Below, piece by piece: positions 1 through 6,979 of a stretch of DNA of 10,839 bases; the first letter of the stretch is position 1; every line of letters starts with the position of its first letter. The translations under genes were made by a program, and so were the position numbers. Source of the stretch: an uncultured Porphyromonadaceae bacterium (GTDB taxonomy: Bacteria > Bacteroidota > Bacteroidia > Bacteroidales > Paludibacteraceae); NCBI GenBank assembly GCA_937898265.1, contig CALEJM010000101.1:1-10839 (forward strand). The letters run 5' to 3'. The notes below the pieces were generated by a model that saw only the letters and a list, made by a program, of their open reading frames with translations, made no database searches and was not told where the DNA came from.

Positions 1-254
1 TCTTCTACAGCGTCGTACTCCTCCTCAGTAAACGTATAAGGATCTTTATTTGCCAAGGCGTCAAGTTCTTCGTCGTCAAAATAGACCACCTCATCCGTAG
101 AGGAGAGTAGTCGGTCGCGTTCGCAGACAGCGTGTGCACCGCAGCAATCTTCGGGCACTTCCTTGTCGGGCTCCAGGTTCTCCTTCTTTACGAAGAGGAG
201 CACCAACAGCACTGCCAGCACAAGTGTGAGTGTTATGACGAGGATGAAAAGCAT
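1..254 (-). CDS. Small membrane protein with CCGAHxxC motif (3' end cut by window edge)
   Basis: Starting at the ATG read from 254-252, the minus strand gives 84 codons with no stop before the left edge. Residues 1-22 form a hydrophobic membrane segment (LVITLTLVLAVLLVLLF) followed by KK, which suggests an N-terminal anchor with the rest in the cytoplasm. A CCGAHAVC motif follows at residues 37-44 (Cys37, Cys38, His41, Cys44), then an acidic stretch with YFDDEELDA and TEEEYDAVE. I recall similar short proteins with a CCGxHxVC motif being common in Bacteroidales, but I cannot name a function. The Cys/His cluster could bind a metal or be redox active; that is inference. No Shine-Dalgarno is visible, as is usual in this phylum. 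A TACCTTTG box lies just upstream, so the gene is probably transcribed on its own, downstream of the terminator of the 394-810 gene. Confidence 0.8.
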   Translation of the reverse strand, partial: MLFILVITLTLVLAVLLVLLFVKKENLEPDKEVPEDCCGAHAVCERDRLLSSTDEVVYFDDEELDALANKDPYTFTEEEYDAVE

Positions 255-272
255 GACTTTTAAAATGGAGTG

Positions 273-280
273 CAAAGGTA
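273..280 (-). promoter_or_regulatory. Bacteroidetes-type -7 box (TACCTTTG)
   Basis: The minus strand reads TACCTTTG here, an exact match to the TAnnTTTG -7 element of the Bacteroidetes housekeeping sigma factor. It would place the transcript start near 266, about a dozen bases before the start codon at 254. No convincing TTTG -33 element is seen 19-21 bases upstream, so the call rests on one box and its position. Confidence 0.5.
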
Positions 281-317
281 ACTCTTTTTCTTGAAACAGC
301 CGCCTCCAGATCTCCAG

Positions 318-357
318 AAAAGGGGGACGGAGCGCTATATCACATAGTGCCCCGTCC
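318..357 (-). terminator. Intrinsic terminator after the first small-protein gene
   Basis: GGACGG (325-330) pairs with CCGTCC (352-357). After one A/C mismatch, GCGCTAT (332-338) pairs with ATAGTGC (344-350), including one G-T pair, around a 5-base loop. In the minus-strand transcript the stem is followed by CCC and four U (318-321). It sits about 40 bases past the stop codon of the 394-810 gene and ends the two-gene unit. The U run is short, but the stem is long and GC-rich. Confidence 0.8.
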
Positions 358-393
358 GAGATTAAAATACTATATAATAAAGTTGTTACAATT
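357..393 (-). repeat. Conserved 3' untranslated tail, copy 1
   Basis: These 37 bases between the stop codon of the small gene and its terminator match 6943-6978 exactly apart from one missing T. The segment is AT-rich and contains TACTATATAATAAAG followed by TTGTTACAATT. Untranslated DNA is this well kept either because the duplication is recent or because this part of the message has a job, such as stability or 3'-end processing. Confidence 0.9.
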
Positions 394-810
394 TCAGATA
401 TTCTTTACCTCGTGTCTGAAGGCGTAGAACACGCGAGCCACGATGAAAAGTGCCAAGCCGATAACCAGGCAAAGACCTGAACCTACAGGAATTTGGTTGG
501 TTGGGTCCCCACCAGGGCGACCTCTCCCCGCCACGCTGGCATCGTATCTTGTTTGAACGTCGTTGCCGCCGCGTCCGAAAGGCACAATCTGTTGACCTGT
601 CATTCCGCCGCTTACGCCAATGCTGAGGTCGGCCAATACGCCGCCAAACTCTTCTGAATTGGTTGTTCCGAACAGTGCCTCGTCATAGTCGTTACTGATG
701 AGGATTTCGCTGTCGAAATTAGAACCGCTGTATATTTGAGCCTTTGCAGTGGCTGCTGACATCAGCAGCACTGCGCAGGCGATCATGATAACAATTTTCT
801 TCATTGCCAT
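394..810 (-). CDS. Small exported protein with C-terminal membrane anchor, copy 1
   Basis: This is a 138-residue protein of no family I recognise. Residues 1-24 are a signal peptide (MAMKKIVIMI, hydrophobic core to LLMSAA, cleavage after AKA), leaving Gln25 as the mature N-terminus. The ectodomain (25-107) is acidic at first (FDSEILISNDYDEALFG), then has a Gly-rich part (GVSGGMTGQQIVPF) and a variable Gly/Arg/Pro linker (79-104). A PVGSGL motif leads into a membrane helix at about 112-131 and a short basic tail (FRHEVKNI). Membrane orientation is not determined. I chose the ATG at 810 because the second copy has an in-frame stop just upstream of the matching ATG; 804 is also possible. A longer frame from 837 adds MKTTTIKND, which has no counterpart. 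The gene starts 30 bases after the large T9SS gene, so the two are probably co-transcribed. Confidence 0.85.
   Translation of the reverse strand: MAMKKIVIMIACAVLLMSAATAKAQIYSGSNFDSEILISNDYDEALFGTTNSEEFGGVLADLSIGVSGGMTGQQIVPFGRGGNDVQTRYDASVAGRGRPGGDPTNQIPVGSGLCLVIGLALFIVARVFYAFRHEVKNI
728..780 (-). repeat. 53-base perfect repeat over the small gene's signal peptide, copy 1
   Basis: This block is identical to 7308-7360, wobble positions included, and encodes the end of the signal peptide and the first mature residues. The flanking coding sequence differs at scattered sites. Perfect identity at silent positions points to recent gene conversion or to constraint on the nucleic acid itself. Confidence 0.9.
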
Positions 811-840
811 GTCGTTTTTAATAGTCGTCGTTTTCAATAA

Positions 841-3800
841 TTACTTAATAACCACTTTCTGAGTGTGGCTCTCTGTTGTTGATACAGCTTGTACGGCGTA
901 AATGCCAGCTGGCAATGAGAGACCAACCACTTGGTCGTTTGCAGTTTGATGGAGTATACGTTGTCCAGCGCCGTTGTAGACGTTCACTTCGGTCAACAAA
1001 TCATTTGAAGTTACGGTGATTGATCCGTCAGGTTGAACAAAGATGTTGATGCCCTCGTTGGTAGTCATGTCTACGTCGGTGGTAGTGTTAGCTACTTTTT
1101 GGATGAAGTAGCGGATTGGTTCACCAGCCTTGGTTGTTGTGATGGTGATATTCTCGTTGTCTCTGATGAGTGTTTTTGCGTTGGTTACTGCATCAAAGAG
1201 GTAGAGGTCTCCGTCAAAGCTTTCAGCACCGTTGAAAGAGAGGGTTGCTGAAGAGGTGTTGGCGGTGTAAACAGCCACTGGAACGTTGTTCACGTTGTTG
1301 AGTGTGTTTACTGCGAGAGCCTTGTCAGCAGCTACGGTGTAGAGTGCTGATGGGGTAAGTTCGCTGTCAGAGATTACCATCTCAGCATCTTCGCCACTGG
1401 TGTATCCGTTGTTGGCGGTTGGGTCTTCGTAGATGGCAGCGTAGGTTGTATGTTCACCTTGTTTAGCTGTCATGTAGAGGGTGCTGGTAGCATTTGCTTG
1501 GCTTGTAACTTTGGTTGGTTTTGTAGTCAAGCGGTTAGCGTTCAATGCTACGGTAACAGAACCTTTGCTCTTAGCTTTTACCATGATGGCGCGCATTGGA
1601 GCAATGTAGCCAGGGATTTGGTCGCTATAGGTTGATGCTGTAGCAGAAGCATTGCCGTTGCCATCAAGAGTGATGGTAGTTGGAGTCCATTCAAGGGTGT
1701 TGCCTGAAGTAGCATGGTAGTAGGTGTATTCTGGCTCAAGCACTGTGCTGTTGTCGGCAATGAAGCCAGCGATATCTACGTAAGCCATAGTTGGGTTACC
1801 GAAGATGAAGTACTCACCATTGTTGGTGTTGAGGGTGTATTGTTGACCCTCTGAATTGAAGGCAAGTTTGTCGCCATCTGTTCTTGGGGTTGGCTCAGAG
1901 ATGTTGGTCTTGTTACCATAAGAGTAGTAGAAGAGCTCTGTCTCTGTTTTTGGCCAGCGAACGATGATGAAGTCGTCGTCGCCTTTGTTTTCGTCAACAC
2001 CCCAAACAGCGGTACCAAGACCAGGGTTATAAACTTGGTTTACACCATTGAAGTTAGTTGTCCAGTTGTTTTCGTTGGTTTGGATGGTCACTTGTTCTGC
2101 GTTTTCAACACCGCTCCAGCTTACGTTGTGAGGAGTGTTGTTGTTGTGCATCTTCTGCCAGAACTGTATGTTGTAGTTACCATCGTAGTTGGTTGTTTCG
2201 AATGGAGCTGCGCTCTCTACGGTTGGTACATAGAAGTCGCCTGAGTACATGCTTTGCATTGGCATACCCATCATTGTCCAACGGGTAGCTTGCATCTTCA
2301 TGTCAACAAATGCTTTGTTGTATACCAAGGTCTGTTGGTTGCCCATCAAAGCATCAGCTTCGAATTGGATCATGTTACACTGACTGTTCTTATAGTTGAT
2401 ATCGTAGTCAATGAATTTCTGGTAGTCAGCTTCTTCTCCGTCTACTGTAGAAGGCAACTCTGGATAAGCACCCTCAGCATTAGCACGGATGATTACATTG
2501 GTGTTCTCTCTTGGAACGAAGCCGCTGCGAAGCACTACGCCTTGAGCGTTGGCTGTGCGCCAGTTCTTATCGTTGTTCCATGCGTTGCTCTCTGCTACTG
2601 GAACCCAAACTGCGGTCTGTGGTACTACTTTGATGAGGAAGTAGTTGGTCGCGCTGCCGCACTCTTTGTTAGGATCGTCAGCAGCGTTGTAAGTTGCCTC
2701 GATAGCGTATTCAAAACCTTCTTTCAAATCCCATGAAGAACCGTCAATAGTAACAATGTTTGTTGTTTTGTTGTTGAGGGCTGCCAATTGAGCAGGGGTG
2801 AATGGGAGTTGAATTCTTGAAGAGAATGCTGGGTCGGTGGTGAACTCAGGAATCATGTTGAACTCGGTGATGATAGCGTTGTCGAGAAGGCGGATTGGCA
2901 TTTGGATGTTGCTTCTCTCGCTGAGGTAGATACGTGTAGCAGCTACCATGTTGTCGCTACCGTCTTTCTCATCGTAACTTTTGTCAAGGTTACCGAATTT
3001 CAAAGCGAATTGAGGATCAGCTATTGCGGTGAGTCGAACAGCAGCCATGCCGCCGCAGATGTCAACACCGTTGGTGCCTGTGCCTGTAATTGGGTAGTAG
3101 GTCACGTCTTTGGTCTCACCTGCGTTGAGATATTCGTTGTGGATATTCTCATAGAGGTAGAGCAAGTGAGCAGCTTCGAGGTTGCTAAGCAATGCAACTT
3201 CAGCGGAAGTCAACACACCTTGAGCGGTGATGCCTGTCATGGTGCTGGCGGTAGTGCTGATAGCGCGGAGGTGACTGATAGCGTCTTCAACCTCTTTGCG
3301 TGTTGCTGTTGGGTAAGCTGAGATAGCATCGCTTTCGCTGGCTGGCATTGCGAAGATGAACCAGTCGGCGTAGCAAGTGCCCTCAAGGACTTTGATTTCG
3401 TCGTTCTCTGTATAAGAGTTGGTGATGATAGGTTTCAAGGTGTGGATGCTCTGAGCGCAGAGGGTGTTAGCCACTGGGCTGTAGACCACATCAGCGTCTA
3501 CTTGAACAGCCATTGGCACTTTCAGGGTGATAACGCCAGTTTTGCCGCAACGGTCGTCGTCTTGACCAAAGAGTGGTACTGGATTCAGTCCAGTGGTGTG
3601 TTTGCTGGTCAACTCAATGGTGTATTCTTGACCTGGTTTGAGGTTGGTGCTTTGGTGTACGATATACATGACGTAAACGTGAACACCGTCTTCAACTTCG
3701 TCAACATAGCCATAACTATGTGTTGATGCGAAGCCTGTGCCAGCCTTAACATCTGCGATAATGTCGTCAAGGTTTGCGTAGAGTGAACCTGCAGGGAGTG

Positions 3801-6306
3801 TAGCGCCGTAGGTAACAAATTTGTCGTGGGTAATCACACCCCATTTGTTGTTTACTTTGTCTGATGGTTGGTCAATATATGGGAGGTCAACAGGAGCACC
3901 AACTTTAGTGCCATCGAGTGAAGTCATTTTGCTCTCGCTGTCGCGCCATTGGTAGTAGAAGTCTTCGCTCAAAGAGATTGTGTTGGCGTAGTTGATACGG
4001 GTTACAGCCATGATGCTGTTGCCCACGCCGCAGGTGATGTCGCCTTGGTAAGGCATTACAGGGTTTTTACCTTTCCAGATTTGGATGTCGTCGATGGCGA
4101 AGTCATTACCATTGGTGTTTGCGCCATTGTTCACGATTCTCAAGCGGAATTCGTCATAGGTTACGTTGTTGTTCTCCATGGTGATATCAAACATATATTG
4201 ATACCAATCTCCGCCACGGTCAACGTCACCAGTTGAGAAAGTTGTGATAGGGGTTTCTGTTGAAACTTTGGTGTCAGGATCTGTAGTGACACCCATAACC
4301 TCAAAGTTGAGATTAGGACGTGTGTCAGTACCATTCATGTTAGAAACGCGAGCAGAGAACAGAAGTTTGGTGCCTGCGCAGAGGTCGCCGTCAATGGCAA
4401 GGTTGGCAACTACGCCAGGAGCAGAGGCTGCGTCGATATAAAGGAAAGTAGAGTGACCGGAAATAGCTGAAGAACCTGCCCAACCATTACTTCTTGTCAA
4501 TAGAGAGTATTCACCCCAGCAAGCATATTGAGCGTCGGTTGTGTTAGCTTGGGTTCTGCCTGTAACACCTTGACTGTTGATGTCTCGGGTCATGTTTGGA
4601 TATTTGGCAAAACCGTAGGAGATTTCATCCCAAGGGAGTGGAGAAGTACCGTCGAATGAGTTAAAGTTTTGTTCTGCGCCTTTGTTGAACATACGAGCCA
4701 ACTGAGTCTCGCTCTTCACTTCGCCATTGGCTGCACTCTTTACGTCGTTTGCGGCTTTAACTGTAACTTTGAATTGAGCTACTTTATAAGACGCATTGTT
4801 GGTTGTGTAAGTAACGTTGTAAGTGTAGTCGCCTGCGGTTGCTGGCGCAGGAAAGCGGAAATAGCGGTTAGCCAAAAGGAAATTGTTGTCGGCACTGGTG
4901 AGTGATACGTTTGGACCACTGATGCTCCAGTCGCTTTTTGTACCCATCTGTTGGTTGGTGTTGTAGTAATAATTGGTGTATTCGTAGTCAAGACCCAAGT
5001 TGATGGTTACACCTGCAGGAACGATGAGGTTGTGCTCTTCGTAGTAGGTTGAGGTGTTCATGTGACCCTTAACAGTTGAGGCAGCCATATCCGCTGATGG
5101 GTGAATCTCAAAGATGGCGCGATAGCTCAAAGTTGGTTCTGTGAATGTGTTTGTGCCTTGAGTATAGTCTTGGTAGTTTGAAACATCGCAAGCAATGGTT
5201 GTAACAGTGCCGTTTGTTGGCATGGTGAAAGTGGCGTTGGCAGCTTGGCCTACGCGATAAGTACCCCATGCGCTTTCTGTGAAACCACTTGGGCGGTTGA
5301 TATGTGTGTCGTGCGCGTCTGTTTTGTAGTTATACCAGCGGCAGTAATTCAACATCTTTGAAGTCTCAGGGAGTTTCAATGTTACAGATTGACCTGAAGG
5401 AACGTATACAATGGTTTTGTAAGTGTGTACGCCTTGCATACCGTTTGCCATCATAGCACGACCAGAAGCACCTGCTTGGTGAGTAAGACCTGTGTTGCCT
5501 TGTGCACCTACTGCAAGTTGGGTAACGTTCACTGTTTCGGTGAAAGTGCCGTCTTGTGTGGTGTATGTGATGGTGATGGTAGCAGTACGAGAGCTTGTGG
5601 TGCTGGTGTTTGCATCAACTGAGACATTACCATTGTTGTCTACTCTAAGCCAGCTGGCGTTAGAAGTGTAGACTGGGGCAATTGTCAACTCTTCAGAAAG
5701 AGTAGTTGTTCCGCCAGAGATTGTCGGATAACCTGTAGCGGTGTAAGTAGTTGTGACTTCGGCAACTCTTGAGATTGTTGAGTTGATTTGAAGTACACCG
5801 TTTTCTGCAATACTATATACGGTTGAGTTTTTAGGAGTTGCAGTTACATTATAAGTAGAAGTTCCTCGAGTTTCTGTTTTTGTAAACTTCCTGACTGTTG
5901 TTGTAGTAGAAAAGGTACCACCAATTATGTAATAATTAAGAGCATCGCTCCAGGAAATACCTCTTCTATCTCTGGCATAGTTGTTATTTGAGTATGTCCA
6001 AGTTACTGCTGTGCTCGAGGTGCTAATTCGTGTCCTATTACCTGTTCCGTTTGTATATAGGTAATAACCGGTGCTTACGTTTTTAAGTGTGTAACCATTG
6101 GTAACGGCGGTAACTTCCCACAAACATCTTAAGTTTGGGGTTGTTGCTCTGGTTACGTTGCCAGTTCCTGTTGGAGCTTGCAAATAGTAGGTTGTACCAC
6201 CATTAGTATAGGTGATAGCAACGATATCACCAGTGGTGGTCTGTGCAAACAGCGCCATTGGCAACATCATAATAAAGAGGCATAGTGTTAGTAGAATGCG
6301 TCTCAT
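841..6306 (-). CDS. Giant T9SS-exported multidomain surface protein (1821 aa)
   Basis: Signal peptide at residues 1-21 (cleavage ALFA/Q, Gln22 mature N-terminus). Residues ~24-145 resemble a beta-trefoil, ricin-like fold (YYLQAP, CLWEV, YYLYTN). Residues ~190-264 look like a BACON domain (SWLRVDNNGNVSV, then TATITITYT and VNVTQ). Residues ~295-520 hold two beta-rich modules, the first with YCRWYNYKTD. Residues ~560-746 resemble a jelly roll ending DFAIDDIQIWKG, as in MAM-like modules. Residues ~850-1225 contain five cysteines (920, 950, 978, 1084, 1216) that recur in the paralogue. Residues ~1233-1320 carry the WNND.NW...GFVP motif common in T9SS cargo, and 1502-1575 the FGNPTMAYVD and IAPMRA motifs. 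Residues 1753-1821 match the Por secretion tail (T9SS type A): EVNVYNGAGQRIL, then LPAGIYAVQAV and VVIK. No catalytic motif is visible, so adhesion or glycan binding is more likely than enzyme activity (inference). The start has an A-rich leader and no Shine-Dalgarno. Confidence 0.9.
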   Translation of the reverse strand: MRRILLTLCLFIMMLPMALFAQTTTGDIVAITYTNGGTTYYLQAPTGTGNVTRATTPNLRCLWEVTAVTNGYTLKNVSTGYYLYTNGTGNRTRISTSSTAVTWTYSNNNYARDRRGISWSDALNYYIIGGTFSTTTTVRKFTKTETRGTSTYNVTATPKNSTVYSIAENGVLQINSTISRVAEVTTTYTATGYPTISGGTTTLSEELTIAPVYTSNASWLRVDNNGNVSVDANTSTTSSRTATITITYTTQDGTFTETVNVTQLAVGAQGNTGLTHQAGASGRAMMANGMQGVHTYKTIVYVPSGQSVTLKLPETSKMLNYCRWYNYKTDAHDTHINRPSGFTESAWGTYRVGQAANATFTMPTNGTVTTIACDVSNYQDYTQGTNTFTEPTLSYRAIFEIHPSADMAASTVKGHMNTSTYYEEHNLIVPAGVTINLGLDYEYTNYYYNTNQQMGTKSDWSISGPNVSLTSADNNFLLANRYFRFPAPATAGDYTYNVTYTTNNASYKVAQFKVTVKAANDVKSAANGEVKSETQLARMFNKGAEQNFNSFDGTSPLPWDEISYGFAKYPNMTRDINSQGVTGRTQANTTDAQYACWGEYSLLTRSNGWAGSSAISGHSTFLYIDAASAPGVVANLAIDGDLCAGTKLLFSARVSNMNGTDTRPNLNFEVMGVTTDPDTKVSTETPITTFSTGDVDRGGDWYQYMFDITMENNNVTYDEFRLRIVNNGANTNGNDFAIDDIQIWKGKNPVMPYQGDITCGVGNSIMAVTRINYANTISLSEDFYYQWRDSESKMTSLDGTKVGAPVDLPYIDQPSDKVNNKWGVITHDKFVTYGATLPAGSLYANLDDIIADVKAGTGFASTHSYGYVDEVEDGVHVYVMYIVHQSTNLKPGQEYTIELTSKHTTGLNPVPLFGQDDDRCGKTGVITLKVPMAVQVDADVVYSPVANTLCAQSIHTLKPIITNSYTENDEIKVLEGTCYADWFIFAMPASESDAISAYPTATRKEVEDAISHLRAISTTASTMTGITAQGVLTSAEVALLSNLEAAHLLYLYENIHNEYLNAGETKDVTYYPITGTGTNGVDICGGMAAVRLTAIADPQFALKFGNLDKSYDEKDGSDNMVAATRIYLSERSNIQMPIRLLDNAIITEFNMIPEFTTDPAFSSRIQLPFTPAQLAALNNKTTNIVTIDGSSWDLKEGFEYAIEATYNAADDPNKECGSATNYFLIKVVPQTAVWVPVAESNAWNNDKNWRTANAQGVVLRSGFVPRENTNVIIRANAEGAYPELPSTVDGEEADYQKFIDYDINYKNSQCNMIQFEADALMGNQQTLVYNKAFVDMKMQATRWTMMGMPMQSMYSGDFYVPTVESAAPFETTNYDGNYNIQFWQKMHNNNTPHNVSWSGVENAEQVTIQTNENNWTTNFNGVNQVYNPGLGTAVWGVDENKGDDDFIIVRWPKTETELFYYSYGNKTNISEPTPRTDGDKLAFNSEGQQYTLNTNNGEYFIFGNPTMAYVDIAGFIADNSTVLEPEYTYYHATSGNTLEWTPTTITLDGNGNASATASTYSDQIPGYIAPMRAIMVKAKSKGSVTVALNANRLTTKPTKVTSQANATSTLYMTAKQGEHTTYAAIYEDPTANNGYTSGEDAEMVISDSELTPSALYTVAADKALAVNTLNNVNNVPVAVYTANTSSATLSFNGAESFDGDLYLFDAVTNAKTLIRDNENITITTTKAGEPIRYFIQKVANTTTDVDMTTNEGINIFVQPDGSITVTSNDLLTEVNVYNGAGQRILHQTANDQVVGLSLPAGIYAVQAVSTTESHTQKVVIK

Positions 6307-6398
6307 TTGTTTGAAGTTTGATATAATTAATAGAAAAGTTTTATTTGTCTATAGTATTAACTTGTAACAACCAAATGATACGTGTTCACTATATTTGT

Positions 6399-6411
6399 AA
6401 TTGTAACAACT
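6399..6411 (+). repeat. Inverted repeat arm AATTGTAACAACT
   Basis: This 13-mer is the exact reverse complement of 6966-6978; the same inverted sequence lies at 381-393. A shorter TTGTAACAAC copy lies at 6362-6371. The arms thus bracket the intergenic promoter region on one side and the whole first unit on the other. Confidence 0.7.
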
Positions 6412-6447
6412 CCTGCTTGTTTTGGGAGGAGTGCCCTTCGCAAGGGC
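6410..6447 (-). promoter_or_regulatory. Two adjacent hairpins in the presumed leader of the 1821-residue gene
   Basis: GCCCTT (6433-6438) pairs with AAGGGC (6442-6447) around a 3-base loop. CTCCT (6410-6414) pairs with AGGAG (6427-6431) around a 12-base loop. They are separated by one base and lie 104-141 bases before the start codon. No U run follows either one in the minus-strand transcript, so they are not ordinary terminators. They could stabilise the message or regulate it; the class is not recognised. Confidence 0.5.
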
Positions 6448-6449
6448 TG

Positions 6450-6561
6450 TAGTCTTTACTTAATTATATTATAGTACGTATCAGTTTCAACCAGTTTCAA
6501 GGGAAAGAATAATTAGTAGTCTTTACAATTCAAAATATGTCTTCTAATAGTCTTTACAATT
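6450..6561. repeat. Three short direct repeats of TAGTCTTTAC
   Basis: TAGTCTTTAC occurs at 6450-6459 (followed by TTAATT), and TAGTCTTTACAATT at 6517-6530 and again at 6548-6561. The last two are spaced 31 bases start to start, close to three helical turns, which would suit a dimeric or cooperative DNA-binding protein. They lie between the candidate promoter box and the start codon. Repeat identity is certain; a binding role is inference. Confidence 0.6.
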
Positions 6562-6600
6562 CTTTCCACGACGAAACTTGTCGTTGGTTTTTCCCGAGCG

Positions 6601-6608
6601 CAAAAGTA
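6601..6608 (-). promoter_or_regulatory. Candidate -7 box (TACTTTTG) for the first unit
   Basis: The minus strand reads TACTTTTG, an exact TAnnTTTG match. A TTG lies 17 bases upstream of it, shorter than the usual 19-21 base spacing. If used, the transcript would start near 6594 and have a leader of almost 290 bases containing the two hairpins. I saw no exact TAnnTTTG nearer the gene; TATCATTTG around 6372-6380 is an imperfect alternative. Confidence 0.35.
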
Positions 6609-6903
6609 TATTCATTTCAAGAAATCAACTTGGAAATTTCGGGAAGAATTTTGGAGATTTTGTGCGGTCCGAAATTTGTACTTTGTAACGCAAAGAAAAA
6701 CAGCGTTTTCATGGCGGTTGTAAATTTTGTACATGTCCGAAATTCACAACGATTTGACGAAAATCTCCAAATAATTGGTGCAAAATTTCTAAGTAAAGTG
6801 TGCGCGAAAGGTTCAAACCCGTTGTTCGAAAAGCCCCTTTGTGAACCTTTGAGAGAAGTTTTTTGTCATCTTTTTCTGAAAAACTTTCGCAAAGCGTATA
6901 GAC

Positions 6904-6942
6904 AAAAAAATAGCGGAGCGCTATGTCACATAGAACTCCGCT
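6904..6942 (-). terminator. Intrinsic terminator after the second small-protein gene
   Basis: AGCGGAG (6912-6918) pairs with CTCCGCT (6936-6942). After a two-base mismatch, CTATG (6921-6925) pairs with CATAG (6929-6933) around a 3-base loop. In the minus-strand transcript one A and then seven U (6904-6910) follow the stem. It takes the same place relative to its gene as the terminator at 318-357 and keeps a similar inner stem, so the two are homologous. Confidence 0.9.
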
Positions 6943-6978
6943 CGAGATAAAATACTATATAATAAAGTTGTTACAATT
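6943..6978 (-). repeat. Conserved 3' untranslated tail, copy 2
   Basis: Thirty-six bases identical to 357-393 apart from a single-base deletion, between the stop codon of the small gene and its terminator stem. The last 12 bases, GTTGTTACAATT, are also found inverted at 6399-6410. Confidence 0.9.
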
Positions 6979-6979
6979 C

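Larger units (their letters stand above)
6307..6903. other. Long intergenic region between the two duplicated units
   Basis: About 600 bases separate the terminator of the upstream unit from the start of the 1821-residue gene. It is AT-rich and holds a candidate promoter box (6601-6608), two adjacent hairpins in the presumed leader (6410-6447), three copies of TAGTCTTTAC and two copies of TTGTAACAAC. GGAGATTTT (6653-6661) is also repeated in inverted form as AAAATCTCC (6760-6768), with GTCCGAAATT twice between them. The plus-strand open frame 6537-6950 runs through the terminator and I do not accept it as a gene. No tRNA or recognised riboswitch is seen. Confidence 0.6.

Noticed and set aside
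811..837. Upstream extension of the small gene (MKTTTIKND)
   Set aside because: The second copy has an in-frame stop in the corresponding place, and the signal peptide is better formed from the ATG at 810 or 804.
2254..2736. Plus-strand open frame of 160 codons
   Set aside because: Antisense shadow of the first T9SS protein, with low-complexity, domain-free translation.
6410..6447. Leader hairpins as a bidirectional terminator or CRISPR-like repeat
   Set aside because: Neither stem is followed by a U run in the minus-strand transcript, and there is no array of regularly spaced identical repeats with spacers.
6537..6950. Plus-strand open frame of 137 codons in the intergenic region
   Set aside because: It runs through the terminator stem and into the conserved 3' tail of the neighbouring gene, has no promoter or recognisable domain, and its composition is that of AT-rich noncoding DNA.
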